Shown: one piece after another, positions 24,317 to 35,795 of the stretch
How the letters are laid out: each line of letters begins with the position of its first letter
Numbering within the stretch: position 1 is the stretch's first letter
DNA from: Epiperipatus broadwayi
Lineage: Eukaryota > Onychophora > Udeonychophora > Euonychophora > Peripatidae
Length of the DNA: 64,000 nt
Assembly (NCBI GenBank): GCA_028023455.1
Contig: JAQFVV010000013.1
Span: 3,600,001-3,664,000 of the forward strand
Direction of reading: 5' to 3'
Position numbers and translations under genes: made by a program
Notes under the pieces: model-generated
What the model saw: only the letters and a program-made list of their open reading frames with translations
Databases searched by the model: none
What the model was told of the DNA's origin: nothing

Positions 24317-24761
24317 CTGAGAGCACTGCACCTAGATCTTAAGATCTAATGCAACCCTCCAGTGAGTAAGCACTAGATGGAGATTTTATGCATACGCCTT
24401 CTGGCATCCATTGATTACTCAGGTTGGCACTGAGTGGCACTACTGTATGGAGAGTTTTGCCCTGTTTTGGTAACAGATATGTGCTAGCATAAGAAATAGT
24501 GAACATGTGATGTTTAATAGTTTAACACCAATCCTGCCTAATAGGATAGTGGTGGCTGTGGTTGTTAAAGATCCAAAGATACCAAAATGTATAGATACTG
24601 AACTGGGTTCAGACCCATATAACTACATAAGCTATTGAGCTTAGATTGAAAATATTATTGTGTTTTCAATTTTATTCTCATAGTTTTGTAGTTAAATAGA
24701 GATAAAAGGTCACTGCTGGAGGGTTGCATTAGATCCTAAGAACTAGGTGCAGTACTCTCAG

Positions 24762-24820
24762 ATCCAAAGCTTCTTACTGACGAAGGCCACAAGCCAGCAA
24801 TTAGTTTGGGAATATTGGAT
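24762..24820 (+). ncRNA. Hammerhead motif, copy 2 right arm (core mutated)
   Basis: ATCCAA/TTGGAT outer stem I is preserved. The core reads CTGACGA (allowed at the variable seventh position) but GAAA has become GCAA and GTC has become GTT. It is a degraded homologue. Confidence 0.5.
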
Positions 24821-25513
24821 GAGTAGACACTAAATGGGGATTTTCATGCATAAGCCTTCTGGCATCCATTGATTACTCTGGTTGGCACTGAGTGGTACTA
24901 CTGTATGGAGAGTTTTTGCCTGTTTTAATAACATATGTGCTAGCATAAGAAATGGTGATCATGTAACATTGAATATTATGTTAGGTTTGGATATTATTAA
25001 AAACTAAATGAATATTTTCTTACTTTCAGAAATAGTATACATCAATGTGAGGAATCAGTTGTATTTGAGAATAAACTAAATTATATTATGGATGAAAATT
25101 AAGGAAATAAAAATGAAACTGAAGAAAAATTTGAATACAGTAAAAATATGAATATCAGAGAATGTAGTGATAACTGAAAGAAAAAGAAGAGAAACGAAAA
25201 TATAAAATTCCAAAAAAACATCCAAAAAGACAAAAAGTAAAATCATAATAATATTTTCAAAGACATTAAAATAAGATTAGAAAATAACTATTAATCTTTC
25301 CTTAAGATTGATGAGATCAAAAGATAAATTCAACTAAAATAGATTTAGTAGCAAATGCCAATAAACACTTTATAACTAAAACAGCAAAAATAAAACAGAA
25401 TGAAAAGAATATTCAGAAAATCTACACCACAAAGGTATCAATCAAGATGTTTTAACTCTCAATAATAGATGCGACCACATTAGCTTTTGAAATTCTTGCT
25501 ATAAGGCAATCCC

Positions 25514-25531
25514 ATCAATCAATCAATCAAT
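25514..25531. repeat. ATCA tetranucleotide repeat
   Basis: Four and a half tandem copies of ATCA, just before a PLE foldback. Confidence 0.8.
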
Positions 25532-25919
25532 GTAAAAAAAACTACTTATATGAGTTAAAGATTAAAAACAATAGGATTTTTAGTAATTATATGTTGGATT
25601 ATTTCTGTTATCTAACATTAAATATTGAAGGTCTTTAGTAAAATTCAAACAAATACATTCAACTGTTAGTAATACCATACCCATTAACATAGAATATGAT
25701 TTGGGTGGTATTATTCTTTTCCCTTCTTCAGGTATTGTTAGCTTGCCCAATGACAGTACTATCTGGGAATCAAACCAAGACTTGAGCTATTCTGTTAAAG
25801 CACAAATCAGTTGTAATTTCATGTATGTATCTATGATGGTCCTCCTGATTTGTCCACTTTTCTTAAAAGCAAAATTAATTAGAGGGTTTCAAACATTATA
25901 TATTATTATACTAGGTTGA

Positions 25920-26205
25920 TTTATGAAGTTATTTTCTATTGTCATAGAAGTGACTTCTTTGGATTTTTTCTTTGTACTTTTCCTCTCTATGTAATATTTT
26001 TGCATTTTCCCAATCAAATACATGTTCATTGGTACATATATGGATTACTATTTTACATATATCTGTTTCCTCTTTTTAGTCATCAGTTTGTGCTCTTTCA
26101 ATTATTTTTAATGGTGTGATTGGTTTCACCAATATACAGCTATCTTCATTCACATACATTTATGTAATTTTTATTTTTCAGTATTTCAAGTTTAGGTTAA
26201 GGAAT
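25920..26205 (-). pseudogene. GIY-YIG endonuclease fragment of a Penelope-like element (left arm)
   Basis: Minus-strand counterpart of the right-arm fragment. It keeps LYIGETNHTIKNN, so the YIGET motif is intact here while the right arm has YIDET. Several stops interrupt the frame. Having both arms allows partly independent inspection of the ancestral sequence. Confidence 0.55.
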
Positions 26206-26224
26206 TCTAACATCTACAAAACCT

Positions 26225-26520
26225 AAACTTGAAATTCTGAAAAACAAAATCTACATCTATGGAATATCATGTGAATGTGGAAGATTGTATATTGATGAGA
26301 CCAGTCATCCCATTCAAAAACAATTGAAAGATCACAAACTAATGATTAAAAAAATAAAACATATCTAAAATAGAAGACCATATATGTATCTATGAAAATA
26401 TGTTTGGGAAAATGTTGGATAGAGAAGAAAGAAAACAAAGAAGAAAATTCAAAGAAGCTGCTCATCTGACATGGCAAATAATACCATAATTAATACCTAG
26501 GGTGATAATGCACAATATCT
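26225..26520 (+). pseudogene. GIY-YIG endonuclease fragment of a Penelope-like element (right arm)
   Basis: Translation gives IYGISCECGRLYIDETSHPI then QKQLKDHK. The PLE pattern is a Y-x-I-x-C-x-C-G-x-x-Y-I-G-E-T block followed by R-x-x-E-H. Here YIG has become YID and the catalytic R is replaced by Q, so it is inactive. After a stop at about 26368 and frameshifts, ERKQRRKFKEAAHL (about 26420-26465) matches the late conserved K-x-K-E-A block containing the catalytic glutamate. PLE endonucleases nick target DNA to prime reverse transcription. Only this C-terminal domain is present, with no RT. Confidence 0.65.
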
Positions 26521-26780
26521 GGAAGCCACTTACTAACCTTTTTAAGAAAAAGTGAAAAAATTGGGAGGACTCTAATAGATAAGTATATGAAATTTCTATT
26601 GAGTGTTGCCTTTGACAGAATAGCTCAGGCTCAGGTTCAATTATCAAACTAATACTGTCACTTAAGAGAGGGGAATAATACTACTTGAAACATGCTATTC
26701 AACATTTAATATTAGATAACGGAAATAATCTAACATACTAAAATGCCATTATCACAAACTTTCAGGCAAACAACTGAATT

Positions 26781-29090
26781 ATGTCCCCTATACCAAAGAA
26801 AATATTCCGGACAGATATTTAAATTATTATATAATCTTTCTCACACCACAAGCAAGTAACATTATCCAACATAGAAGACAGCCTTGCCTTAACTTCAAAA
26901 AAGATTGAGAAATAAGATATATTTTTGATAATTATTAATAACAATGCACAAAAGAATAGCCAGGAAAGCTTATCTATATGTGATTTATTGTAATAGTCCT
27001 TTGATTCTGTTAACCTAGGAAAATTAAGGAACATTCCTTACAAGGAATTTTATATGAGAATAGAAACTACAGTTAAAACAGATTTACTTCAGTTGGCAAA
27101 AAATAGAGCTTCATAATTTAACTTTATCTTTTCAAGTGTTATTCTGAATATGTAAAACTAAATTGATAAAAGCAAATGTGAAGCCAGAATTTGTGGAAAA
27201 ACAACAATTTCAAATATATATAATGACACCATGTTTATATTAAAATAGAAGATATATGAAGGTTATTCTTCTGAAATGTAAAAAAAAAATGTGAAAAAGT
27301 AATGAATAAATGCAAAAGTAGACAAATATTATAATAACGGGAATATCAATTGATACCCAAATTGATAACTAAGAGAAGTCATTGATAGTTTTTGATTCTG
27401 GAATAAGTCATCAATAAATAAAAAATAGTAGTCAAGAAATCCATCACCAATAGGTAACTGGACTAAAAAAAGTCTAGAAAAGATTTGTTAATCATGAGAT
27501 ACATCTTTTACCCTTAAAATTGTACAAATTACTGTATTTCCTTGTACTGTTATATTCATCAGGAATCAACTTTATTAAAATTGGATACTGAAAGGAGAGT
27601 AGGAAAAATATTAATGTATGAACTATGCTACTAAAAAATAAGTGAATAGCAAAAATAATAAATAAATGGATATTTGATAAAATTATCCCAAAATTGTTGC
27701 TTGAAGCACAAATATCAGACTGAAAATGTTTAACTATGATTGCTATTATTCATAATATGTGGGTATGGTCAATAAAAATATTGGTGGTTAAAAAGGGTAT
27801 AACTAGCAATGAAGTAGATGGCATTTAATAATCAAAATTGAAATGAATAAGATATTCATTTTATTGTAACTCATGTGATGTTCCACATGGCAGTAATCTG
27901 ATTTTCAGTCATTGTGAAAATAGCTAATAAATGAATACATTACAAAAATTTTAAAGAAAGTTATATAAAATAAAAGAAATATCTCAGAATAAAGTATTAA
28001 AAGTAATAATAATAGGAAATGTTCAAATTGTATAGGTTTTGTTGTAAAAGTTTTTAAATTTAAGAAAAATGAATAAATTATATAAACTAGGTTAAAACAG
28101 TTTCTCTTATTAAGATTTCAAAAATGTCTGTCTAAAATTATGATGGCAGGAATGTACTGCAATGCAATACAAAAAGAAATAAATTTTAAAAGTTTAATTA
28201 AATAATCTACATTTTGGTTTAAATAAATAAATTAAATTAAGGTAATTTAAAGATTAAGACTGTTTGAAAATATCCAGATTCAAAAACAAGGTAAAAAAGC
28301 AAGCAATCAAATAATTAAGAGTATTTTGAAAATTCAATCCATTAATTATGATGTTTTAAAAATTCAATCAATTAATTAATAATAGTGTTTTGAAACATCA
28401 TTAATTAAAATAAACAGAAGTCATTGAAAATATAAATAAGCATTCATCAAAAATGTTATAAACAAGAGATCAACAGTATATATAGTCAGATTTCCTTGAA
28501 ATTAATCAATCTGCATTCTTGTTTTATTCAAGCTTCATTGAACTGTCATTATGATGACCAAGTAGAAAAAAAGAAAAACCACCAACAGCATGAAGTTTAC
28601 TCTGTATTCCCTGATAAATATGACAAAGTTATTTTGAAGTAAAGTCTACTCCAAATATATAAAAAAAACCTAAATCTCAAATAATTTCAAGGACAGCAAA
28701 CTGATAAAGGATAATATAATAATTTGTAAAGAAACATGATTCTAAATTAGCTCACATAAAAATCCTCACAATGAACTGTAGAGAATCCTGGCTACAAAAC
28801 TTTATGCATGCTATGTAAGACAAACTAAAACTGTTTATCAATTACATTGATATTAACTATTTTAAGTTTTATTTTATGATCTCTTATAGTATATTAATTC
28901 TAAAAAATTATATCTTATTATGTATAAAGTATTTATATAGTATATTATTTGATTAATTAAAAGAAGTAAATGTTTTGTTTTAAAAAGTTCAGCATTAGCT
29001 GTTTAATTTATACTCTAGCTATGTTTAATGCAACTAAAATACAAAATTTCTTTGATTTTTCTTTTATTATATTGTACCAATTGGTTGTGT
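26781..29090. other. AT-rich intergenic DNA
   Basis: No gene recognised. Around 28325-28410 a unit of about 35 bp (TTTTGAAAATTCAATCCATT with variants) is repeated about three times. Confidence 0.5.
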
Positions 29091-29194
29091 CTGTTCATAT
29101 AACAAGATCTAGCATCTAGGCAAAAGTACCTAGAGTCCAATCATATGCAAGATACATAAGTCATGAACACTCATGAACCCTGCCCTATTAGCCT

Positions 29195-29303
29195 ATTTTC
29201 CAGATCTACCAACTTATGAGCAACAATCCTGATGATACCGATCTAATTTATCTCTCTCCAACGGCATCGCAAAATGGAGACACAAAAAGACTAATTTGAA
29301 TTT
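29195..29303 (+). other. Possible exon or pseudo-exon, unidentified
   Basis: Immediately after CCTATTTTCCAG, a reasonable splice acceptor, a frame stays open for about 31 codons to TGA and reads IYQLMSNNPDDTDLIYLSPT then ASQNGDTKRLI. The D/N/T/S composition is unlike AT-noise translation, and local G+C is higher than the surroundings. No family recognised. Confidence 0.25.
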
Positions 29304-29999
29304 ATATAACAGAATATTTTAGTATAAAATATAAGTTTGACTCATTTAAAGATTGTGACATTTCATATTAATTATATATATAAAGGATTAGCGGGAGGTC
29401 ATCTAGTCAGGGCAAGCATAATTTAATAACTAAAATATTAATATTTTAAGTAAAAAGACACAATGATTCTGCAAGTTTATAATATATATATATAAGATTT
29501 ATTAATTTAAAGAAGTATGCATAAATACTTGTTTTATTATTTCATTAATCGTCATTGGCCTCTTGATGTACATATAATTTGATTGACATTGTAACAGGTA
29601 AATCCGTGAAATTTGTTTATAACTTAAAAAATGACAACTTTAATTATTATTCTATTTTTATTGTGGATAGCTCATATGCCAATAATTAATAAATATACTG
29701 AGGAACAGTTGATTTAGTGCTATGAGGAAATATCTTTGCAATATACCAATCCACCCCCAGAAAGAACAAAATATAGCACTTGACCAAATATTTAGAATGA
29801 TAATTTTATGACAAAAATATACTTCACAGATATAAATAAATTACTTTCAGTTTATACTGAGTGAGATACGTGTGTGGGATAGCTTGTTAACATATATATA
29901 ATGGTGTTGTAAAAAGACGCGCATATGAAAATATTAATAAATATAATAAATAGATCTGTTTAGTAGAATCATAATATTATGGTTTATGGACATTCATAG

Positions 30000-30390
30000 G
30001 TTTGAGTTATGGCAAGAACTTTAAGAGAGCAGTGTATGCATGATGGCGGAATTAGATGATCCAATCTCTGATCCGAACAATGTGCTTCCAAATTTAAGGA
30101 CGAAGAATGGTGACTGAATTCTTTCTGCTACTTTGGCAGATTTGGTTCACAGAACGAAGGTGTCGGCTAATAATAGGCTGGATCTTTCCGGAGTGACCCT
30201 ATGTTAATAGCTCATATGACGAAGAAGTCCCACGGGGGGTTTTGCCAGCCATGTTCTTGGATTTGGAATGAATATACGGGATCCGGATTACCGAAAATCC
30301 TGGGGAATGAAGCACGAAGATACATGTGTATTTGAATATGGAGGCCTGTTTGCATACAATGCTTGGAATGAAAGACATATAATATTTTAA
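30000..30390 (+). other. High-G+C island with protein-like translations, unidentified
   Basis: About 350 bp of clearly higher G+C (near 45% by eye) inside 25% G+C DNA. One plus frame starts ATGATGGCGGAATTAGATGA at 30040 and gives MMAELDDPISDPNNVLPNLR up to a TGA. It then continues, interrupted by three more stops, to 56 open codons (about 30221-30388) including NIRDPDYRKSWGMKHEDTC and FEYGGLFAYNAWNERH. A second plus frame is also protein-like (MARTLREQCMHDGG; THMTKKSHGGFCQPCSW-type stretches). I cannot name a family. It could be a processed pseudogene, a conserved non-coding RNA or recently arrived DNA. Confidence 0.4.
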
Positions 30391-31190
30391 AAACTAAGGA
30401 TGAATGATTGATAACCTATATATATTGGGAATATCCAACATAATAGTATGATTTAAATACTAAACAGTAATGGATTATTTAAAATTATTACTAAAATACA
30501 TAATCATTGGAGTAAAGATTTCCCTCCCCCCTTTACTTTAATTTATCTATAAACTTCCCACAACATTAAATAAATATGAGAATTTAGTTTTAAGTACTTT
30601 GATATTATACTCAACATAATTTAAACATATATGAATGGGGTGGTGGTTATTAATTTCATAATAAAAAGATTTGATTTCATAAAGTTTTTAAGACTAGAGC
30701 TTATTATTTAAATAAAAAAATTAAAAAAAAAAAACAGATTTTCTACTCTGTTTTTCTACATTGACATTACAAGATAATTAATTTCTTTTCCCCAAATTTG
30801 CAAGTGTTCGCTATGATAAAAATAACAAGACTTGTTTTATTATATTAAAGTTAATCTAGTCACCCCATAAAGTGGAGAGGGGAAAGATAAAAAAAAAGAT
30901 ATACCAGCGAATTTGAGGAATTATTGGCATATTTAAATATATAAAACACAATAATGAAATTTATAAAATATTATTGTCGCATGAAGATGAAAGAAATATT
31001 ACATTTATTTAATAGAGGCTCAATGATAAAAAGAAATTAAAGAAAGTTATATAGTTACATGCTAATATTAGGTAAGTAAATTACAAATTATTTAACAAAA
31101 TATTTAATTTCTGGTTGAAAGGACCAACTGATAGAATAATATTATTTTAAACAACAGACATGGTTATTAGAAATAATTACAGAAGGCTGA
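30391..31190. other. AT-rich spacer
   Basis: Between two G+C-richer islands. No gene, RNA or repeat seen. Confidence 0.5.
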
Positions 31191-31534
31191 ATTTAAAATT
31201 TTAGACATTAGGCAGCAGCTAGAGTTCTTTACCTTTGTAATTTAGGTTAGTAGCGATCCTGGTGATTCAGTGTCCATTGGAATTGGTGAACTACATTTAG
31301 ATAGATTTTGTAGGTCAGGCAGGTAGCATTTCATTATTTAGTCTTTAAGCATATTACAGTTCATGAGTAATGGGATCCTGGGTGATGAGTGTGGGAGAGA
31401 GCATGTTGATCAGAGAGAAAGGTGAAAATTCCCACTACTCATGACAGATTGAATTATTATAACAATGAGCGTGGAGTATATTGACCATTGCTGATTAAAT
31501 ATTACGAGTATCCATACAATTTCTCTGTTTATTT

Positions 31535-31616
31535 TAGAGAGCACTTAGCTGCTAGACCTGAGGCACTTTATTCACTTAGTGGATCTGGAATTTGCTGACC
31601 GGATGCACCTTTTGTT
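31535..31616 (+). other. Possible exon between consensus splice signals, unidentified
   Basis: TTTCTCTGTTTATTTTAG is a strong acceptor and the segment ends at a consensus donor, GTAAGT (31617 on). In frame 2 the 82-bp interior reads EHLAARPEALYSLSGSGIC, stop, PDAPFV. The in-frame stop and a terminal TAA argue for a pseudo-exon, or for a non-coding transcript spliced here. The surrounding 31200-31620 is also G+C-enriched. Confidence 0.25.
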
Positions 31617-31639
31617 TAAGTAAGTTTTAAAGACAATGC

Positions 31640-32740
31640 AATCCTGTTAAGAATTTCTCGAACGATTGTTTTAAAATATGATCTAAGATTTTAAACAAAT
31701 TTGAAGTGGATAAAATTTCCACTATAGGATTTTTTACATTATTGTTATATAATTATAACATTTTAATTCGGACTGATGGATTTCCAGTCAATTGTCTTAA
31801 TTACATTTGAGAATATTCTTACTAGGATTGTGTCACCTTTTCTGACCACCATGATTAAAATAAATAATAAATTAAATATAATTTTAAAAATACACCCTAA
31901 TATAATACACTTTTATTTGATATATGTTTTAAAAGTAATCTACCCTCACCTATAATATGTACATATCCATTACACACATATACGAATTAAAATAAAATCA
32001 AATATATATTCATTAAAATTAGTTACATTAAGATATCTATATATATATTGTAACAATATTTATAAATTAATATAATATGTATTTGTAATTATTAAAAATA
32101 AAAGTTGTTTTGTAACTATAATTTGTAACATTTTATTGTCATTTGTAACCATAATAAATATTTAGTGGGAAATTTTAGTTACTACCAATCTGTACCATTT
32201 GAACAATTAATTTCAGATAGTAAAGTATAGAATCCGTGCTGAAATTCGCATTAAGTTCTTGGTTTTTTTTATATTGGGGGTCTTTGAACAATAAAACATC
32301 GCCATTGTCATCAATAAAAAAATATTAAATATGCACTGAATAAAAGTACCCACTGTGAGTTCCTGGGTGCCTTATGCTTATCTCCAATACTAGGTTCTTC
32401 TAACAAAGAATCCTTCCTATTCTTCTTTCCAAATATAAGACCATTCATGGTCATGCCCGGTGCTATTCATGACAACTTATAAAAAAATATATTTTATAAA
32501 ACAATATATGAGTTGGAAAGGGATGATTCCTCTTTATTCAGTTTAGCTAAGTACATGTGTTTCCCATGAGCCCCTAGTTGTTTTCAATCTAGATAAGTAT
32601 CTATTTATAGGTACTTGAGTTCAAACTCATTCAGTACTTTTATTACCATGACGGATGACTATTGAACAAAAATGCTTCTTACTTTATCTATATTGATAAA
32701 ATACAAGATCCAATATTACCAAAGTTTATACTATAGATCA
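31640..32740. other. AT-rich DNA, nothing assigned
   Basis: Mostly A/T. From about 32340 to 32740 the sequence is less extreme and may be the decayed body of the element whose 3' tail follows, but no protein motif is visible. Confidence 0.4.
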
Positions 32741-32895
32741 AAGTTCTTATAGCTGCAGCTCTAGGTATTGATGAACGCGTATAATCCTATAGGCTTCAAC
32801 AGCGTGAAGCCTTATTGTATTGTGGCCTTTAACTAGATTTTTATCCAATAAAGGTAATAATGATGATGATGATAATAAATCATAATAATGATATA
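32741..32895 (+). repeat. 3' tail of a retroposon with hairpin and TGA-rich microsatellite
   Basis: A hairpin GGCTTCAACAGCGTGAAGCC (32793-32812) is followed by TTGTATTGTGGCCTTTAACT, then CCAATAAAGG and a degenerate TGATGATAA microsatellite from about 32857. A stem-loop followed by a short simple-repeat tail is typical of the 3' ends of CR1/Jockey-type LINEs and the SINEs they mobilise. The body upstream is not recognisable. Confidence 0.4.
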
Positions 32896-34037
32896 ATAGT
32901 GATATCTAATAATGATTATAATAGTGATGATGATCCATGCTTATCAATAAACTCCAACAATAAATTCTCTTTATAAACTTATGGCTCTATTAAAATTATC
33001 CTATTTCTCTGGGATCTAATATACTATGGTGATGTTGATCTCTGAATCTCTTTGCATAATATTCAATTTTCTATAACCCCTATTTACAAATATATTCTTC
33101 CAAACATTAAATTTAATGATTATATTTATTATGTGATTGATGGCGTCTACTTTTATATAGTTTATTTGAACTTTTTGCTATAACTGTTCCTCTTTGTGAG
33201 GTGTCTAATTCTGGCCACCTTTTAGTTCTATGTTGAACATATTATCAAATTTGGTTATTCTCACATAATCCTTAAATTTAAATATCAACATTCTAGTTTA
33301 CCTATTATTTTGGGGCTAATATTTGCAGTGTTGCCAATATATACGAATGGTAATATTATAACTGGATGATGATGAATAAAGAGAATTAAGACAAAAAAAA
33401 ACACAATATTCTTAATAATACTCGGAAGCAATTAAGATATATGTTATATTTTATTACCTCTCTCTTTCTTTCCTTCTTTAAAGTCAAATAATAATAATGC
33501 ATTAAAAAAATTTATATAAGTATAAGCAAATAAACTTATTATAGGTTTGTCTTTTCTGATATCTCAAAATAGCTGCTTAAATCAATATTAAAAAAATACA
33601 TATTCTATATGCTTATTTAGCTTTCTTACTCATCATATCATAAAATAAATTTCAGGTGAAACTTGTTATGTTATTTCCTTCCATTCAAATTATCCCTACT
33701 TTTCATTTACCATTTTAAACTAATCATATATAACCTATTCTTTGATGTGTTTGGATAAGCAGTTACACATTCACGCTTCGGTAATGTTAACATATATGTT
33801 TAAAATGTATACCCATAAATTACATATATAAAAATATCTTTTTCTTTTGCAACCTTATAGCGAAAGAAAATAAAATACATATATTAATTTTTAATATGCA
33901 ACAAGATAAAATAAAAATAAAAAAATTATAATGCATATATCTATAGGTTGCTCTTATCATTAACAACTGAAGAACAATTAAAAAAAATTTCAACATTAAA
34001 ATATATAATAAAAAAAAAAAAAAAAAAAAATAATGAA

Positions 34038-34067
34038 AAACATAGTTTAAAGATTTAAACTATGTTT
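34038..34067. repeat. Perfect 14-bp hairpin after a poly(A) run
   Basis: AAACATAGTTTAAA and its exact complement are separated by only GA, directly after a run of about 21 A. Two-base loop palindromes of this length are unstable in DNA, so persistence is notable. Function unknown. Confidence 0.7.
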
Positions 34068-34544
34068 GTGCTATGTTGTGAGATATTGCAAATAACTATA
34101 GATAAACAAGTCTTTAATGTTTCTGTATCAAAAAAGAAAATTGCTTTGACCAGTAAATTAAGGTTTACTTTTAATAAGTAAAAGAATAAAATCGGTTAAA
34201 GAAAGTTCTTATTTACCCGTCTACTTTTTACTTCTTATTAATGTCCTGAATTTGAATTTTCAGACTGCTTTTCTTTGCTCACCAACAACAACAACAAAAA
34301 AAAGTTATTGCAGATACTTTTAAGATAATGCTGAATCAATTGCTTGCTTGTTTCTTCATTCCATTATTATTCCTGTTGATTGGCTTCCTTCTACCATTTA
34401 AAAAAAAAAGTTATTATAAGTACTTTGAATAAGTAGGTACCGGTGGATTTGCTTGTCTCTCCTTTAAAAAAATAATTGGTTGACCTTTAGATGATTGAGG
34501 TAAATCAACAAAAATTTGATTTATGGCTTCAAACTTGGTTCTAC

Positions 34545-34599
34545 ATGGCTGTTATGGATTTTCTCTTCCTCCTATTTCCTCTTCTCCATTCATTCGAAG
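34545..34599 (+). other. Possible signal-peptide exon
   Basis: ATG at 34545 opens MAVMDFLFLLFPLLHSFEG. It has a hydrophobic core like a secretory leader and reaches a donor-like GTAATG at 34600. The frame continues only to a TAG a few codons later. No partner exon is identified and a second frame over the same bases is also open, so this is weak. Confidence 0.15.
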
Positions 34600-35702
34600 G
34601 TAATGAGCTTTTAATAAGCCAGGAACTAGAAACAAAGCATTCCATATAGCTTGTGTGGTTGGCTTCAAAATCTATCATTTTGTTGGTTATTACTGTATAC
34701 ATGACTTCATAGACAGATCAGCGATTTTGACTCATTCTGTATTAACCAGGAAGCAGAAAAAAATGGTTTAGCAATGCAGAGGCATAGTATTATGCATAAC
34801 CAAATATGTTAATATCATTTTTATATAATTATTACTAACTTCTAATAAATTCAATCTTGTTCCATTTCTCTCCTCTTCTTTAATATTGTGGAAATTGTTT
34901 ATATAAACGCACATTTCATTTGCTTTTTTTAACTTTCAAAGAGTGGAAAAAAATTAAACGTTCCTCTCTTTTAAAAAAAATCAGAGCTTACATTTCTGTT
35001 AAGAATAATAACAAGGAAGGACTGACTGAGTTGAGTCTCAAAATAATAATAATAATCTGAGTGACTCTCTCTCTAAAAAATTAATGATAACTCATATCTC
35101 TCTAAAGAAATTTAAGACTAACTGATTAAAAATTGTTTAATCATTTATATGTGAATTTCAACAAAAAAAAAAACATCTGGAAATCTTTATCTTAAAAAAA
35201 ATCAAAGCTTCAAAGTTTGGTTAATAATAAAGACTTAAAATTGATGTATCGTTATCTACATCAAAGCACCTCTTTTGTAAAAATAATCTTAAGACCAGAT
35301 AAAACAAACTGGAATCTATAGCATCAGGAATACTGTAAAAGCATCTTTGTGTTTGTACAGATGTATTCATTCTTTCTAGTGTACATTTTTATCTCCTAAT
35401 CTAACAATCTTAATTGCCTTATTTTACACTTTTCTGATTTACTCTATTTTAACAAAATGAAAGTTAAATAAATTTAACACATATTATTTAATAAAAAAAA
35501 ATTATATAATAAATCACAAAACTGCTTATTCATAATAATAAATCTATACATATAAATCTCTGTATGTATAAAAGAAAAAAAAAAATTTTTTTTAAATAAT
35601 TGAATACTATATATATATATCTACAATATATATCTACATCAGTTATTTTAATAGCTAAGCAAGAAGAAAAAATATGTATTAATAAATACGTATATATGCA
35701 TA

Positions 35703-35795
35703 AGGATGGAGTTTGAATATAGTTTGGTGGTGGGAGATTCTGAGTGGGCTGTGAAGCTCGATCTGAGTATCAGATCGACTGCTTCAATATATATG
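35703..35795 (+). ncRNA. G+C-richer island with a strong hairpin, possible small RNA or SINE head
   Basis: TCGATCTGA and TCAGATCGA (35758-35766, 35770-35778) form nine pairs around GTA. They extend through a two-base bulge to GAAGC/GCTTC (35753-35757, 35781-35785). Upstream, TATAGTTTGGTGGTGGGAG resembles a tRNA A box and AGCTCGATCT weakly resembles a B box, but I could not fold a cloverleaf. It stands out from AT-rich flanks. Confidence 0.3.

Larger units (their letters stand above)
24139..24977. mobile_element. Foldback retroelement, family 1, copy 2
   Basis: Bounded by the 13-bp direct repeat AACATTGAATATT at 24139-24151 and 24965-24977. The left arm is short (24152-24363). It is followed directly by two plus-oriented segments: 24364-24515 (GAGTAAGCACTAGATGG to ATGTGATGTTTAA) and 24516-24964, which repeats the full right-arm series. 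So the copy is partly inverted and partly tandem, unlike the symmetric copy at 19.4 kb. Shared landmarks include CTTCTGGCATCCATTGATT, TAGGATAGTGGTGGCT and CTGGAGGGTTGCATTAGATC. The arms have diverged more than in copy 1, so it is older. Confidence 0.8.
25585..26780. mobile_element. Inverted pair of Penelope-like element 3' regions
   Basis: Two copies of the same sequence meet head to head near 26210, where AAGTTTAGGTT is followed within 25 bp by its complement AACCTAAACTT. Each arm contains a decayed GIY-YIG endonuclease, then a 3' tail with TGTTGGATTATTTCTGTTAT (left, 25591 on) or its complement (right, about 26700-26740). The tail matches the small foldback at 55.8-56.1 kb. The right end AAACTTTCAGGCAAA at about 26760 matches that element's end. 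A target-site duplication was not found with confidence. Confidence 0.7.

Noticed and set aside
30000-30390. Nuclear copy of mitochondrial DNA
   Set aside because: Neither frame resembles a mitochondrial protein I know, and no rRNA or tRNA landmarks are present.
31241-31310. Elongation-factor-like peptide (GDSVSIGIGELHLD)
   Set aside because: A short resemblance with no GTPase motifs before or after it; treated as coincidence in a G+C-richer patch.
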